Assembly (NCBI GenBank): GCA_965262665.1
Contig: CBDHFR010000004.1
Span: forward strand, 992,001-1,056,000
Reading direction: 5' to 3'
DNA from: CBDBND01 sp965262665
GTDB lineage: Bacteria > Pseudomonadota > Alphaproteobacteria > Rhodospirillales > Rhodospirillaceae
DNA length: 64,000 nt
Notes under the pieces: generated by a model
The model's database searches: none
What the model was told of the DNA's origin: nothing
Seen by the model: the letters and a program-made list of their open reading frames with translations, nothing else
In this document: positions 26,329 through 34,919 of the stretch, in pieces
Numbering within the stretch: the first letter of the stretch is position 1
How the letters are laid out: each line of letters opens with the position of its first letter
Translations under genes and position numbers: made by a program

Positions 26329-27305
26329 GGTATCGCGCATCCGAGAAGCTGGAGATCATCCGCCTGGTCGAGCAGTCCCACCTGGGCGTCGGGTCCACTT
26401 TGGACAAGCTGGGCATTCCGAAGACCACCTTTTATCGCTGGTACGATCGTTTTCTGGCCTTTGGCGACGCCGGTCTTGAGGATCGCAACAGCAGCCCGGG
26501 CCGGGTATGGAACCGGATCCCGGATGATGTCCGGGGGCAGATCATCGATCTTGCCCTGGAGGAGACACAACTGTCGCCCCGGGAACTGGCCGTCAGGTTT
26601 ACGGACACCAGGGGCTACTTTGTCTCGGAAGCCTCGGTTTATCGGCTTCTCAAAGCCCACGACCTGATCACCAGCCCCGCTTTCGTGATCATCAAGGCAG
26701 CCGATGAGTTCCGCGACAAGACCACGGCGCCGAACCAGCTGTGGCAGACCGACTTCACCTCTCTCAAGGTCATCGGCTGGGGCTGGTTTTATCTGTCGAC
26801 CATCTTGGACGACTATTCCCGCTACATCATTGCTTGGAAGCTCTGCACCAACATGACGGCGGACGATGTGACGGCAACACTGAAGTTGGCGCTAGAAGCC
26901 TCAGGCTGCAATCGCGCCAATGCCGTCCACAAGCCGAGGCTGCTCAGCGACAACGGCTCGTCCTATATCTCCAGCGATCTGGCTGAATGGCTCGGGGACC
27001 ACGGTATGGATCACGTTCGGGGCGCACCGTATCACCCGCAAACCCAGGGCAAGATCGAGCGCTGGCATCAAACGCTGAAGAACCGGATCCTGCTTGAAAA
27101 TTATTATCTACCCGGCGATCTCGAAAACCAGATCAGCGCCTTCGTCGATCGCTACAACAACCAACGCTACCACGAGAGCATCGGCAACGTAACTCCAGCC
27201 GACGCCTACTTTGGACGCCACACCGCCAGCATCGAAAAGAGAAAAAAGATCAAAAAACTGACCACCCAAAACCGCCGCTTGAACCATCAACGCCAAGCGG
27301 CTTAA
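26325..27305 (+). CDS. IS3-family transposase orfB (DDE integrase core), copy 1
   Basis: A 326-residue DDE transposase with an HTH start (EIIRLVEQSHLGVGSTLDKL), a zinc-less linker, and an rve integrase core. The acidic triad is visible in NQLWQTDFTSLKVIG (Asp), KPRLLSDNGSSYIS (Asp) and HPQTQGKIERWHQTLKN (Glu). In copy 2 the first motif reads TDFTYLKV; the Tyr is the usual residue, so the Ser here is a recent change next to a catalytic Asp. Another difference is Ser to Ile near the C-terminus. It works with orfA to cut and paste or copy the element. Confidence 0.9.
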   Translation: MRYRASEKLEIIRLVEQSHLGVGSTLDKLGIPKTTFYRWYDRFLAFGDAGLEDRNSSPGRVWNRIPDDVRGQIIDLALEETQLSPRELAVRFTDTRGYFVSEASVYRLLKAHDLITSPAFVIIKAADEFRDKTTAPNQLWQTDFTSLKVIGWGWFYLSTILDDYSRYIIAWKLCTNMTADDVTATLKLALEASGCNRANAVHKPRLLSDNGSSYISSDLAEWLGDHGMDHVRGAPYHPQTQGKIERWHQTLKNRILLENYYLPGDLENQISAFVDRYNNQRYHESIGNVTPADAYFGRHTASIEKRKKIKKLTTQNRRLNHQRQAA

Positions 27306-27381
27306 CATCAAACAAAGATGAGCCCGATCCTCCCTTATGAAACACGCTCAACAGTCCCATTTGTTTTGATGACGGACAATC

Positions 27382-27771
27382 TTGCTTCTTGAAGTACCGC
27401 TGCCTATCCGTGAACGATCAAAACTCTGGAAGAATATTTCCGAAGGGCTGCAGAGTGCGGAGGAACAGTTCCGCAATGGCGACTATCATGCCTGTGTCTC
27501 GAACTGCCGAATGATTATAGATGAGTTGGGACAGCATAAATTCAAGCGTAAAGAATGGGCGGGATCGTCGCTTAGTCGCCTCGTGTCTAATCAACGCAAA
27601 GAAATGTCAAAGAACGAGCGGGAAGACGCAATTTTGGCTGCACTGCGTCACTACACTCACCTGGCACATCATGTGGGAAGTGGGGCGGATGAGATCAACT
27701 ATTCCCGTGCCGATGCTCAACTCGTTTTGACGTTAGTGGCTTCTCTTGTTGCCCATGGGAGATCAGAGTGA
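27382..27771 (+). CDS. Hypothetical protein, probably N-terminally truncated by IS
   Basis: An open frame begins at a TTG four bases after the right end of IS copy 1 and ends at 27771. The 129 residues are helical: ERSKLWKNISEGLQSAEEQF, DYHACVSNCRMIIDELGQHK, EDAILAALRHYTHLAHHVGS, and RADAQLVLTLVASLVAHG. This looks like the C-terminal helical domain found at the end of some larger bacterial proteins of unknown function, so the missing N-terminus was probably removed by the IS. I cannot name the family. It is the only coding-like segment between the IS and the CRISPR array. Confidence 0.5.
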   Translation: MLLEVPLPIRERSKLWKNISEGLQSAEEQFRNGDYHACVSNCRMIIDELGQHKFKRKEWAGSSLSRLVSNQRKEMSKNEREDAILAALRHYTHLAHHVGSGADEINYSRADAQLVLTLVASLVAHGRSE

Positions 27772-28136
27772 CGGGATGGGACCGCCGACGCAACATCCGC
27801 CCATACTGTCATTCCAAACGGCAAAATTAATAACCTGTATGAGTTCAATCCCTCATCTTGGTGGACACGATTGTTTGGTGCTGACTGATGAGCTTGCTTC
27901 ATGCGCCGCATCCGGCGTCGAGGATGGCGTCTTTGTCTGCGAAGACACGGGTCGAGAGCCAATTTCGGCGAAGGTATTGAACTGCGGATTTAAGTGATTG
28001 CAGACAGTGATTTCACAAAGTCCCGGTCAGTTCTGACGTTTCGTCCAGGACCTCTTTTTATTGTCAGGTTTTGTGTTTTTCGGTTTGTTCGCTGACCCCG
28101 GTCGGACGCTGCGTGTTCGGGCGCGCGTCAACTCTT
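27772..28136. other. CRISPR-proximal flank without a recognisable gene
   Basis: No supported gene. The 110 bases before the first repeat include a T-rich patch (CCTCTTTTTATTG) and then GC-rich sequence. If the array is transcribed rightward this would be its upstream flank, but a conserved leader cannot be recognised. Confidence 0.4.
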
Positions 28137-30219
28137 GCCGTGGCTTCCCTACTGATCTTTCCGTGCTAGGGTATCTGCGACCGCGGCGGCTTTCGGTTTT
28201 GGGCCGTGGCTTCCCTACTGATCTTTCCGTGCTAGGGTACCCCGTTCGAGTACGAAAGCACAACTAGCGCCGTGGCTTCCCTACTGATCTTTCCGTGCTA
28301 GGGTCGTTGGCCGAGGCGCGGCTATAGCCTTAAGGCCGTGGCTTCCCTACTGATCTTTCCGTGCTAGGGTGGCCAGGATGCGTGGGTCGATATCACCGTG
28401 GCCGTGGCTTCCCTACTGATCTTTCCGTGCTAGGGTTCTAGGCTGATGAAGGACAGATATCACGATGCCGTGGCTTCCCTACTGATCTTTCCGTGCTAGG
28501 GTAGACAAGACTGCGCTGCACCCAGGGACTGGGCCGTGGCTTCCCTACTGATCTTTCCGTGCTAGGGTAAAAGAGCGCAAGACGTGGCCATGATTATTGC
28601 CGTGGCTTCCCTACTGATCTTTCCGTGCTAGGGTTTCTGGAGATGAGGGAGACACTGTAAATATGCCGTGGCTTCCCTACTGATCTTTCCGTGCTAGGGT
28701 GAGTGGTTCGCAGACGGACTGCACCTTGCGGCCGTGGCTTCCCTACTGATCTTTCCGTGCTAGGGTCTACGAATTAGTGCTCAAGCCAATCATCGCGCCG
28801 TGGCTTCCCTACTGATCTTTCCGTGCTAGGGTCTAGTGTCATCAGCCGGAGAACGTCTTGACGCCGTGGCTTCCCTACTGATCTTTCCGTGCTAGGGTGA
28901 AGATGCACGACATGACCGATCACGGTCAGCCGTGGCTTCCCTACTGATCTTTCCGTGCTAGGGTCTTGTCCCATACCGTGACCGGCCTGACCAAGCCGTG
29001 GCTTCCCTACTGATCTTTCCGTGCTAGGGTGGTAGTGCCGTCGCCGGTGATCGTCGTATCGCCGTGGCTTCCCTACTGATCTTTCCGTGCTAGGGTGCAT
29101 ACCGGGCAAACCTTGAAGCCGTGCAGGCCGTGGCTTCCCTACTGATCTTTCCGTGCTAGGGTAGTAACATCTGAGGTACAACTGCATTTTCAGCCGTGGC
29201 TTCCCTACTGATCTTTCCGTGCTAGGGTGATTCCTGTTAGAACAGTCTGACCTGCCGGGCCGTGGCTTCCCTACTGATCTTTCCGTGCTAGGGTACCGTT
29301 TATTTCACCCGGTTGATTTGAAGGGCCGTGGCTTCCCTACTGATCTTTCCGTGCTAGGGTCCCTCTATCGAATGGGTGGGTGGTCCAGCGGCCGTGGCTT
29401 CCCTACTGATCTTTCCGTGCTAGGGTCGCGGAGGTTCACCCAGAAGAAGCCATTACGCCGTGGCTTCCCTACTGATCTTTCCGTGCTAGGGTGCTGGATG
29501 GCGTGGTGCGCCGGAAGATATCGCCGTGGCTTCCCTACTGATCTTTCCGTGCTAGGGTGTGGTCTCCCTTGTTGTGACATAGAGAGAGGCCGTGGCTTCC
29601 CTACTGATCTTTCCGTGCTAGGGTAGCAAGCGGCAAGTCCCGCCTTCCCTCGCCGCCGTGGCTTCCCTACTGATCTTTCCGTGCTAGGGTATGGCCTGAT
29701 TATACCTATGCGCGTTTAAAGCCGTGGCTTCCCTACTGATCTTTCCGTGCTAGGGTTAATTGAACGTTGCGGCTATCCGTACAACGGCCGTGGCTTCCCT
29801 ACTGATCTTTCCGTGCTAGGGTCACTTAGCAAAAGGACTGCTTTATATGTCGGCCGTGGCTTCCCTACTGATCTTTCCGTGCTAGGGTGGTCGGCGGTTT
29901 AAGGGTGGTGTCTCATCAGCCGTGGCTTCCCTACTGATCTTTCCGTGCTAGGGTGTGTACGCCCGCGCCGATGGCAACGTGACGGCCGTGGCTTCCCTAC
30001 TGATCTTTCCGTGCTAGGGTGATTACCGGTTCACGGATGACAACAAGGCTGCCGTGGCTTCCCTACTGATCTTTCCGTGCTAGGGTTCCGATCCGCAACA
30101 CCCTGCGCGAGGTTATGGCCGTGGCTTCCCTACTGATCTTTCCGTGCTAGGGTAGGTGAGTCAGGGCGACGCGGACTCATCTGGCCGTGGCTTCCCTACT
30201 GATCTTTCCGTGCTAGGGT
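28137..30219 (+). CRISPR. Type II-C CRISPR array, 32 repeats / 31 spacers
   Basis: A 36-bp repeat beginning GCCGTGGCTTCCC and ending CCGTGCTAGGGT recurs 32 times with no variant that I can see, even at the ends. Spacers are 30 bp (one, the 30th, is 31 bp), all different by eye. Orientation is set by the tracrRNA: the anti-repeat on the plus strand at 34835-34860 complements the plus-strand repeat, so crRNAs are read rightward, toward and opposite to the cas genes. The end of each repeat (TGCTAGGGT) resembles the extended -10 box that drives individual crRNAs in Neisseria type II-C arrays, although TAGGGT is a weak -10. Spacer targets cannot be determined here. Confidence 0.97.
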
Positions 30220-30230
30220 GCCTTTGCCGT

Positions 30231-30296
30231 ATCAGCTTGTCTTGTTAAAGATTTTTGCGGTCTTGATCGTGAAAATTCAGAGCAAAACAAGCTGAT
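30231..30296. repeat. Inverted repeat between the array and the end of cas2
   Basis: ATCAGCTTGT at 30231-30240 is repeated inverted as ACAAGCTGAT at 30287-30296, a perfect 10-bp match with a 46-base loop. The right arm lies in the last codons of cas2. It could form a hairpin in transcripts of the cas operon or of the array, for example as a transcription end, but there is no T-run beside it. Confidence 0.4.
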
Positions 30297-30606
30297 CGGC
30301 CCCCTTTTTTTCCAAATTTTTTACGGTTCCCAATAGTAATTTCATTCGTCCATATTGCTTATCTGTAACTTGAAGGCAGCGAACGGAGCCCTTTTTTGGT
30401 AATGCACCTCTGATTCTCAACATGTGTTTTTCGACAGCACCTTCGCCCTTACAGAGCCGTGCGTACACCGACCATTGCAACATGATAAAGCCATCTTTTT
30501 TGAGATGATTGCGGAAGCGCGCTGCCATCTTCCTTTGTGCAGGCGTGCCAACCGGCAGATCAAAAAAGCACATCAACCACATAAATCGACACTCCTCCAG
30601 CGTCAT
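30277..30606 (-). CDS. cas2: CRISPR-associated endoribonuclease Cas2
   Basis: A 109-residue Cas2. The family signature FMWLMCFFDLPVGTPAQR has the first-strand Asp, followed by FRNHLKKDGFIMLQWSVYAR and VRCLQVTDKQYGRMKLL. Cas2 forms a dimer at the centre of the Cas1-Cas2 spacer-integration complex. The ATG overlaps the cas1 stop by four bases (ATGA), so it is coupled to cas1. It is the last cas gene, 57 bp from the last CRISPR repeat. Its length is normal for type II Cas2. No csn2 or cas4 is present, which defines subtype II-C. Confidence 0.95.
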   Translation of the reverse strand: MTLEECRFMWLMCFFDLPVGTPAQRKMAARFRNHLKKDGFIMLQWSVYARLCKGEGAVEKHMLRIRGALPKKGSVRCLQVTDKQYGRMKLLLGTVKNLEKKGADQLVLL

Positions 30607-31523
30607 AGGAGGGCCGGATCTAATGTGAATTCCGGCAATGACAGCATGCTTGGTTCGCCTGCGCGCATAGCGGACGTCAACTTCTGCGCGGCTCTCTCCG
30701 TCGCCAACAACAGGCTAATACTTTCTCCGTCAAACATGACCGATTCGAAAGGCGCTCTCGCCAGTGCTTGCCGGTCTTCTTTAGTCAATTTCTGATCCGG
30801 AGAGACTGTGGTGCTCAATCGCTTCAAGACCATATTGTCGACAAAAGGCCGAAACGGTTCGATAAGATCATCGGCGAGATTAAAAGCGTTCGTGACGCTA
30901 GCGTGATGCAGCCCGAAGGCTGGAATCAATCCTGAAGCAGAGAGACTGCGGGCCAAGCAGGCGCGAATGACGGCATATCCATAGTTCAGCGCACCGTTCC
31001 TCTGATCATCAATATCGGCACGTCGAAAATCTTGGAATAACGCTCCCCAATAGGCGCGTGCAGCCCTTGCCTCTAAGTTGTCCGGATCGCCGGATTTGAT
31101 CTGCGGGATCATAGCAATCAGCGCGCGGGCTTCTGTAGTCGCTTTTCGTGTTTTCAAAATGGATAGTACGGCAGCCTGATTGCGAACTTTCTGTCTGACA
31201 ATTGATTGCCAGGCGCGCTTTTTAAATGGTTGTGACAAGGCAGTTTGAAGATGAGCAGTTTCCCCCTGTCTCCAATGAGCCTGAAAGGGAAATGCAATAC
31301 CGCACGGAACGTGTTTTTCGTCGGATTGAAGAATGACAATACCAGCTTTCATCAATGCGGCGAACAAAGAACCGGTGATTGTCGTTTGACGCGTGTCGAG
31401 GATAATGTAGGCGATGTCTTCAATAGGAACGGTGACTATATCGCCATCCTGATCGACAAAGAGCTGACCTTGCTGGAGGGTTAGTCCGGCAGGGTTGCAG
31501 ATATGCACGCCTCGCCATGCCAC
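30603..31523 (-). CDS. cas1: CRISPR-associated integrase Cas1
   Basis: A 306-residue Cas1 of the type II group. It has the N-terminal beta domain (LFVDQDGDIVTVPIEDIAYI) and the metal-binding residues of the helical domain: Glu in NLEARAARAYWGALF, His in FGLHHASVTNAFNLA and Asp/Glu in LADDLIEPFRPFVD. Together with Cas2 it integrates prespacers at the leader-repeat junction. Its start at 31523 overlaps the 3' end of cas9 by 43 bases, so the three cas genes form one tightly packed leftward operon. All catalytic positions appear intact, and the uniform repeats fit a recently active adaptation module. Confidence 0.95.
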   Translation of the reverse strand: MAWRGVHICNPAGLTLQQGQLFVDQDGDIVTVPIEDIAYIILDTRQTTITGSLFAALMKAGIVILQSDEKHVPCGIAFPFQAHWRQGETAHLQTALSQPFKKRAWQSIVRQKVRNQAAVLSILKTRKATTEARALIAMIPQIKSGDPDNLEARAARAYWGALFQDFRRADIDDQRNGALNYGYAVIRACLARSLSASGLIPAFGLHHASVTNAFNLADDLIEPFRPFVDNMVLKRLSTTVSPDQKLTKEDRQALARAPFESVMFDGESISLLLATERAAQKLTSAMRAGEPSMLSLPEFTLDPALL

Positions 31524-34500
31524 GTTCTGCGCTCCACCTCGATTTCGTAACGATTTCCAAGTCGATCAACGGAAAACTTTTTAAAACTCAGCAAAGAACG
31601 TGCGCCGATGCCGGGCCGCGCCTCTTGCAGGGTATAGTGTGGTGAAATTGTTAGCGCGCCAGTGCTACGGCTTGTGCCGCGATAATACCCGCTTATAACT
31701 TCGCCATCGCCTTTTGTAACCTCGATCCAGCAAAGAGGATACAGACTAAATTTGAATACATGATCGTCTGTAATCGGCACCCATTCCTTTTCAGACTTTT
31801 TTGGCGCAATCGCCATGTTTGGCGGCGTTGGAAAATCGCGCTTGTCCATCACTTGATGGGGATATATCGGAACAAGATAAAATTTCTCCCGACCCTTCTC
31901 GCCCTTTTTGGAAAACACGTCGACGCGGACCATTTCTCCTCTATCGGCAGTGGCTTTTTCACCGAGGGGAACGCCGAACTTCTTTCCTTTATCAATAATT
32001 CGCACCCGCCGGATTGGATCGCCTGTTGGCCCGAGGGGAGGGTGTTCCTTTGGGGCGCCGTTCAACGCCCAGTTCGCAATTGATTGAATGATCTTTTTTG
32101 ATCTTTCAGGCCGCTCAAACCGTTCTGCTAGCAAGACTTGTAATTTATCGGGATCGCCACCTGCTTTTTTTGTAAGGCCGTTCACAAGCTTTTCAGGCAC
32201 TTCTCGAACAAAGACTTGCCCGGTTTCCGGATTAAGTCCGCGAATTGTTGCTTCGTGTCCTTCGCCCCGTGCACGGCGGCGTTCCGCGCGCGAACAGACT
32301 ACTGCACTAAGAACGTCTTTGGTTTGTTCCCTAAAATCAATCCACGGAAAGTCAAGCCGTTCGAAATGGCGCGGCTTCCCCAACTTTTCAGACTGTTGCA
32401 CGGCCCTCGTCAACCGGTTGAGCATTCCCTCGTTTGTTGCTCCTACAACGATTGCATCAAGGGCGTGATGCCGATCGTCGGCCATTCGATTCCCATCTTT
32501 GTCTTTTTTTAGACCTTCCAGCCCCCAACCGCGGCGAAGCAGTGATGTGACGCCACCAGAACGCGCGCGAACGCGGCGGACCGGATTACCATTCTCGTTT
32601 AATTCAATCGGATACAGCGCTTCAATCGCCTGCAGGATAACCTTGGCGGCCCATTTCGTATCGTTGAGGTTTCTCGCGCGAAAGGCCTCCTCTTTTTCTT
32701 TTGCGTCTTTGAGTAAATAATTTCGCTTTTTGATGCCTTTCATTCCGAGCGGGTTTCGCGAACCTGGCCGAGATTCCACCCGCGCTACATAGCTTTCCCA
32801 GTCTAGATCTTCTTTCAACATCCACTCTCGCGGCGTTTGATCTTTCTTGTTCTGATTTGCCCAAGCCGTACAGAGGGTCAGGTTTACGTATGAGTTATCG
32901 CCAAAGCGGCTCCACGGCAGTATATGATCGATTTGATAGGAAACGCCGTCAAAAAGGCGATCTGGATCAATTGCGTCATCCGTGTATAGACATTTCCACC
33001 CTTGCTCTTGTGCAAGTTCATAAACGCGCAATTCACCTTTCTTTGGCGTTCGCTCAAACGTTTCCTCAAATTGTTCCGCCTGCTTGTCCAAGTCACGATT
33101 TCGTCGCTCAAGTCCGCTCGCAAGTTTCGAACGCTCTTCCGGGCTTTTCCCCATTTCGCGCGCAAGCTCGACATTGACCTGTCCGGGTAAGTTTCCGGCG
33201 AGAGTGGGGTTTTCATGGCACAGTGTTATAAATTGCTTGATGGATTCGATGGCAGCTTTGCGTGCGACCGGAGAATTGATGGGAGATTTCTCCTTATCTG
33301 CCAGTACCGCAATAACAGCCTTGCGCCTTTCGGTGAGCGATGCCCCCTGCAATTCTTTGCGCAGACGGACAAACGGAGAGACATCCGGCGCTGTGTGGTC
33401 ATAGCCGGCTTGTTCGCAGGCATCGGAATAGACGTGCCCCGCACGCAAGCCCGGGATTATTTTGCGGCACGCTTTCGCTGAAATGTGCGCCGCACCATTG
33501 GCAAAATGAAAACAGTTGTCCTCTACAGCATCCATAAGCAAAGAAATTACGTCATTAGACAGGCCGGTTTCATTCAAGCCTTTTTCGATCGATTCATTTG
33601 TCGCACGAAAGGCGATTATTGCCATCGCCCTGTCCAACTTTTCAATTGGTAGTTTTTCATAGTGTTCGCTTAGAATTTTACGAAGTAAGTGGGTTCCTTG
33701 CGCGCCGTCTTTCTTTCTCGCTGAAACGTCTCGTTTCTCGGCTTCTTGTCTTTCTTTTTCGCCTAAAGGCAATCCGCGGAACACACCCCTTTCGGAGAGC
33801 TTTAGGAGCGCGCGAACTTTTTTGAAAGTGAGCTTTTTGGTTCGACCGAATTCGGCTTCAATAGTCTCAATCTCTTCCCGACATAAACTATCTCGTTCGC
33901 GTTCAGGATCGTCGACCCGCATATGTACAAGAGATTGAAGCAAGCGAAATCGCTCAAACGAAGGCGCGAACTTGGATGCACGCTTTTCTCCTTCTTCAAA
34001 CGGACAATATCGGACAAGGTGTTCCGAATCCTGCAAGGGATTTCGCCAAAAACTAGCCTTGCAATACGATTCTTCCAGTTCTCTGGTTGCAAGCTGATTG
34101 CCAAACTTTCTTTGATTCTCAAAGATGACTTTAATCTCTGCGCGCAACCAGTCACGTTTTGGTGTCCGGTCATAAATCTCGTTGCGATTTCGCTTGCGTT
34201 CGGAAAGTTCGGGGTCGCATTGTAAAGCTTCACCAAATGTCCTGTATTGACCAATTTTGGTGGCTAATCCCTCCATTGCTTTGAGGGCCTTTTGATCTTC
34301 ACCGACGACATTTTTCTCGCCGCCTTTGCGGTTTGATTGAAAACCGGCGTGTTTGGCAATGTGCCCTAGTACAACCGCCAGCTCAGTCCCTGATAGAGAC
34401 CGCTTCAATGCGTCGGCTCGCAGAGCCCATGGCGTCACGCCTTGGTTGTCTACAGTGGTTAGTCCGGGTTTCTTGTTTAGTTCTTGGATAAGCGTTTGGA

Positions 34501-34774
34501 ACAGATCTTTGGATTGCGTGCATGCTAGTCCATGAATCTGGCAAAGGCGCCTCACTTCCGACATGCGCTTCGCCTTTCGGCTGATCACACGTCGCAAGCT
34601 ACGTTTTTCTTGGCGAATTTGATTTTTTGGCTTTCTTTCTTTGTCTGTTTCCGGTGCATCAAATAGGCGCACGCTTGCACCAATAATGGTTTCGGCATCC
34701 AAATCTAGGATGGCCCACCCGCTTGACGCGATTCCTGCATCGATTCCGACACAAAGGGACTCATTGATATTCAT
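31481..34774 (-). CDS. cas9: Cas9, type II-C RNA-guided DNA endonuclease
   Basis: A 1097-residue Cas9, in the compact II-C size range. Order of domains: RuvC-I with the catalytic Asp near residue 12 (CVGIDAGIASSGWAILD), the arginine-rich bridge helix (RQEKRSLRRVISRKAKRM), a short REC lobe, RuvC-II (VELAREMGKSPEER, near 535), HNH near 611-650 (YQIDHILPWSRFGDNSYVNL, with the catalytic His and the Asn), RuvC-III (DRHHALDAIVVGA, near 764-772), and a C-terminal PAM-interacting region. All nuclease residues are present, so it should cut both strands. The ATG at 34774 follows GGAACGG. The tracrRNA is encoded divergently 60 bp upstream. The PAM cannot be read from the sequence. Confidence 0.97.
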   Translation of the reverse strand: MNINESLCVGIDAGIASSGWAILDLDAETIIGASVRLFDAPETDKERKPKNQIRQEKRSLRRVISRKAKRMSEVRRLCQIHGLACTQSKDLFQTLIQELNKKPGLTTVDNQGVTPWALRADALKRSLSGTELAVVLGHIAKHAGFQSNRKGGEKNVVGEDQKALKAMEGLATKIGQYRTFGEALQCDPELSERKRNRNEIYDRTPKRDWLRAEIKVIFENQRKFGNQLATRELEESYCKASFWRNPLQDSEHLVRYCPFEEGEKRASKFAPSFERFRLLQSLVHMRVDDPERERDSLCREEIETIEAEFGRTKKLTFKKVRALLKLSERGVFRGLPLGEKERQEAEKRDVSARKKDGAQGTHLLRKILSEHYEKLPIEKLDRAMAIIAFRATNESIEKGLNETGLSNDVISLLMDAVEDNCFHFANGAAHISAKACRKIIPGLRAGHVYSDACEQAGYDHTAPDVSPFVRLRKELQGASLTERRKAVIAVLADKEKSPINSPVARKAAIESIKQFITLCHENPTLAGNLPGQVNVELAREMGKSPEERSKLASGLERRNRDLDKQAEQFEETFERTPKKGELRVYELAQEQGWKCLYTDDAIDPDRLFDGVSYQIDHILPWSRFGDNSYVNLTLCTAWANQNKKDQTPREWMLKEDLDWESYVARVESRPGSRNPLGMKGIKKRNYLLKDAKEKEEAFRARNLNDTKWAAKVILQAIEALYPIELNENGNPVRRVRARSGGVTSLLRRGWGLEGLKKDKDGNRMADDRHHALDAIVVGATNEGMLNRLTRAVQQSEKLGKPRHFERLDFPWIDFREQTKDVLSAVVCSRAERRRARGEGHEATIRGLNPETGQVFVREVPEKLVNGLTKKAGGDPDKLQVLLAERFERPERSKKIIQSIANWALNGAPKEHPPLGPTGDPIRRVRIIDKGKKFGVPLGEKATADRGEMVRVDVFSKKGEKGREKFYLVPIYPHQVMDKRDFPTPPNMAIAPKKSEKEWVPITDDHVFKFSLYPLCWIEVTKGDGEVISGYYRGTSRSTGALTISPHYTLQEARPGIGARSLLSFKKFSVDRLGNRYEIEVERRTWHGEACISATLPD

Positions 34775-34799
34775 TTACCGTTCCAGTGGAAGATTTCCC

Positions 34800-34827
34800 T
34801 TGCATTTTAGGAAAGTATCTCAATAAT
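34800..34827 (+). promoter_or_regulatory. Predicted tracrRNA promoter
   Basis: TTGCAT (34800-34805) and AATAAT (34822-34827) are spaced by 16 bp, a reasonable -35/-10 pair. The expected start, about seven bases after the -10, falls at 34834, exactly where the anti-repeat begins. The promoter lies between the divergent cas9 start and the tracrRNA. Confidence 0.6.
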
Positions 34828-34833
34828 CCCGTT

Positions 34834-34918
34834 TCGGAAAGATCAGTAGTGAAGTCACGGTAAGTAATTTCATTACGAAGAATCACCCCCTACGACTTGT
34901 CGTTGGGGGGATTTTTTT
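34834..34918 (+). ncRNA. tracrRNA of the type II-C system
   Basis: Bases 34835-34860 complement positions 2-27 of the CRISPR repeat, matching 24 of 26 (one C-U mismatch and one G-U wobble), so this is the anti-repeat. Next comes a small stem GTAAT/ATTAC with a TTC loop at 34864-34876, in the place of the nexus, then a GC-rich terminator hairpin with a T-run. The predicted RNA is about 85 nt, short for a tracrRNA, and is encoded divergently from cas9. It would base-pair with each crRNA, recruit RNase III and load Cas9. Confidence 0.9.
34886..34917 (+). terminator. Rho-independent terminator of tracrRNA
   Basis: CCCCC-T-ACGAC, loop TT, GTCGT-T-GGGGG forms an 11-bp stem with one T-T mismatch, followed by a seven-T run at 34912-34918. 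This is a strong intrinsic terminator and also the likely 3' hairpin that Cas9 holds. Confidence 0.9.
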
Positions 34919-34919
34919 A

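Larger units (their letters stand above)
25867..27378 (+). mobile_element. IS3-family insertion sequence, copy 1 (1512 bp)
   Basis: The ends are imperfect inverted repeats: left TGTCTGACGTCA at 25867 and right TGTCCGTCATCA (read on the minus strand) ending at 27378, with a second matching block TGGGAC about 20 bases in. It encodes orfA and orfB. An essentially identical copy lies at 36625-38136 in the same orientation. The flanking bases (ACA on the left, ATC on the right) show no target duplication, which suggests rearrangement or adjacent deletion after insertion. It truncates a helicase on the left and a hypothetical gene on the right. Confidence 0.9.

Noticed and set aside
28027..29626. 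Apparent proteins made of repeated GFPTDLSVLG or PSTERSVGKPR units
   Set aside because: They are translations of the CRISPR repeat; the 66-bp period is a multiple of three, so frames stay open by chance.
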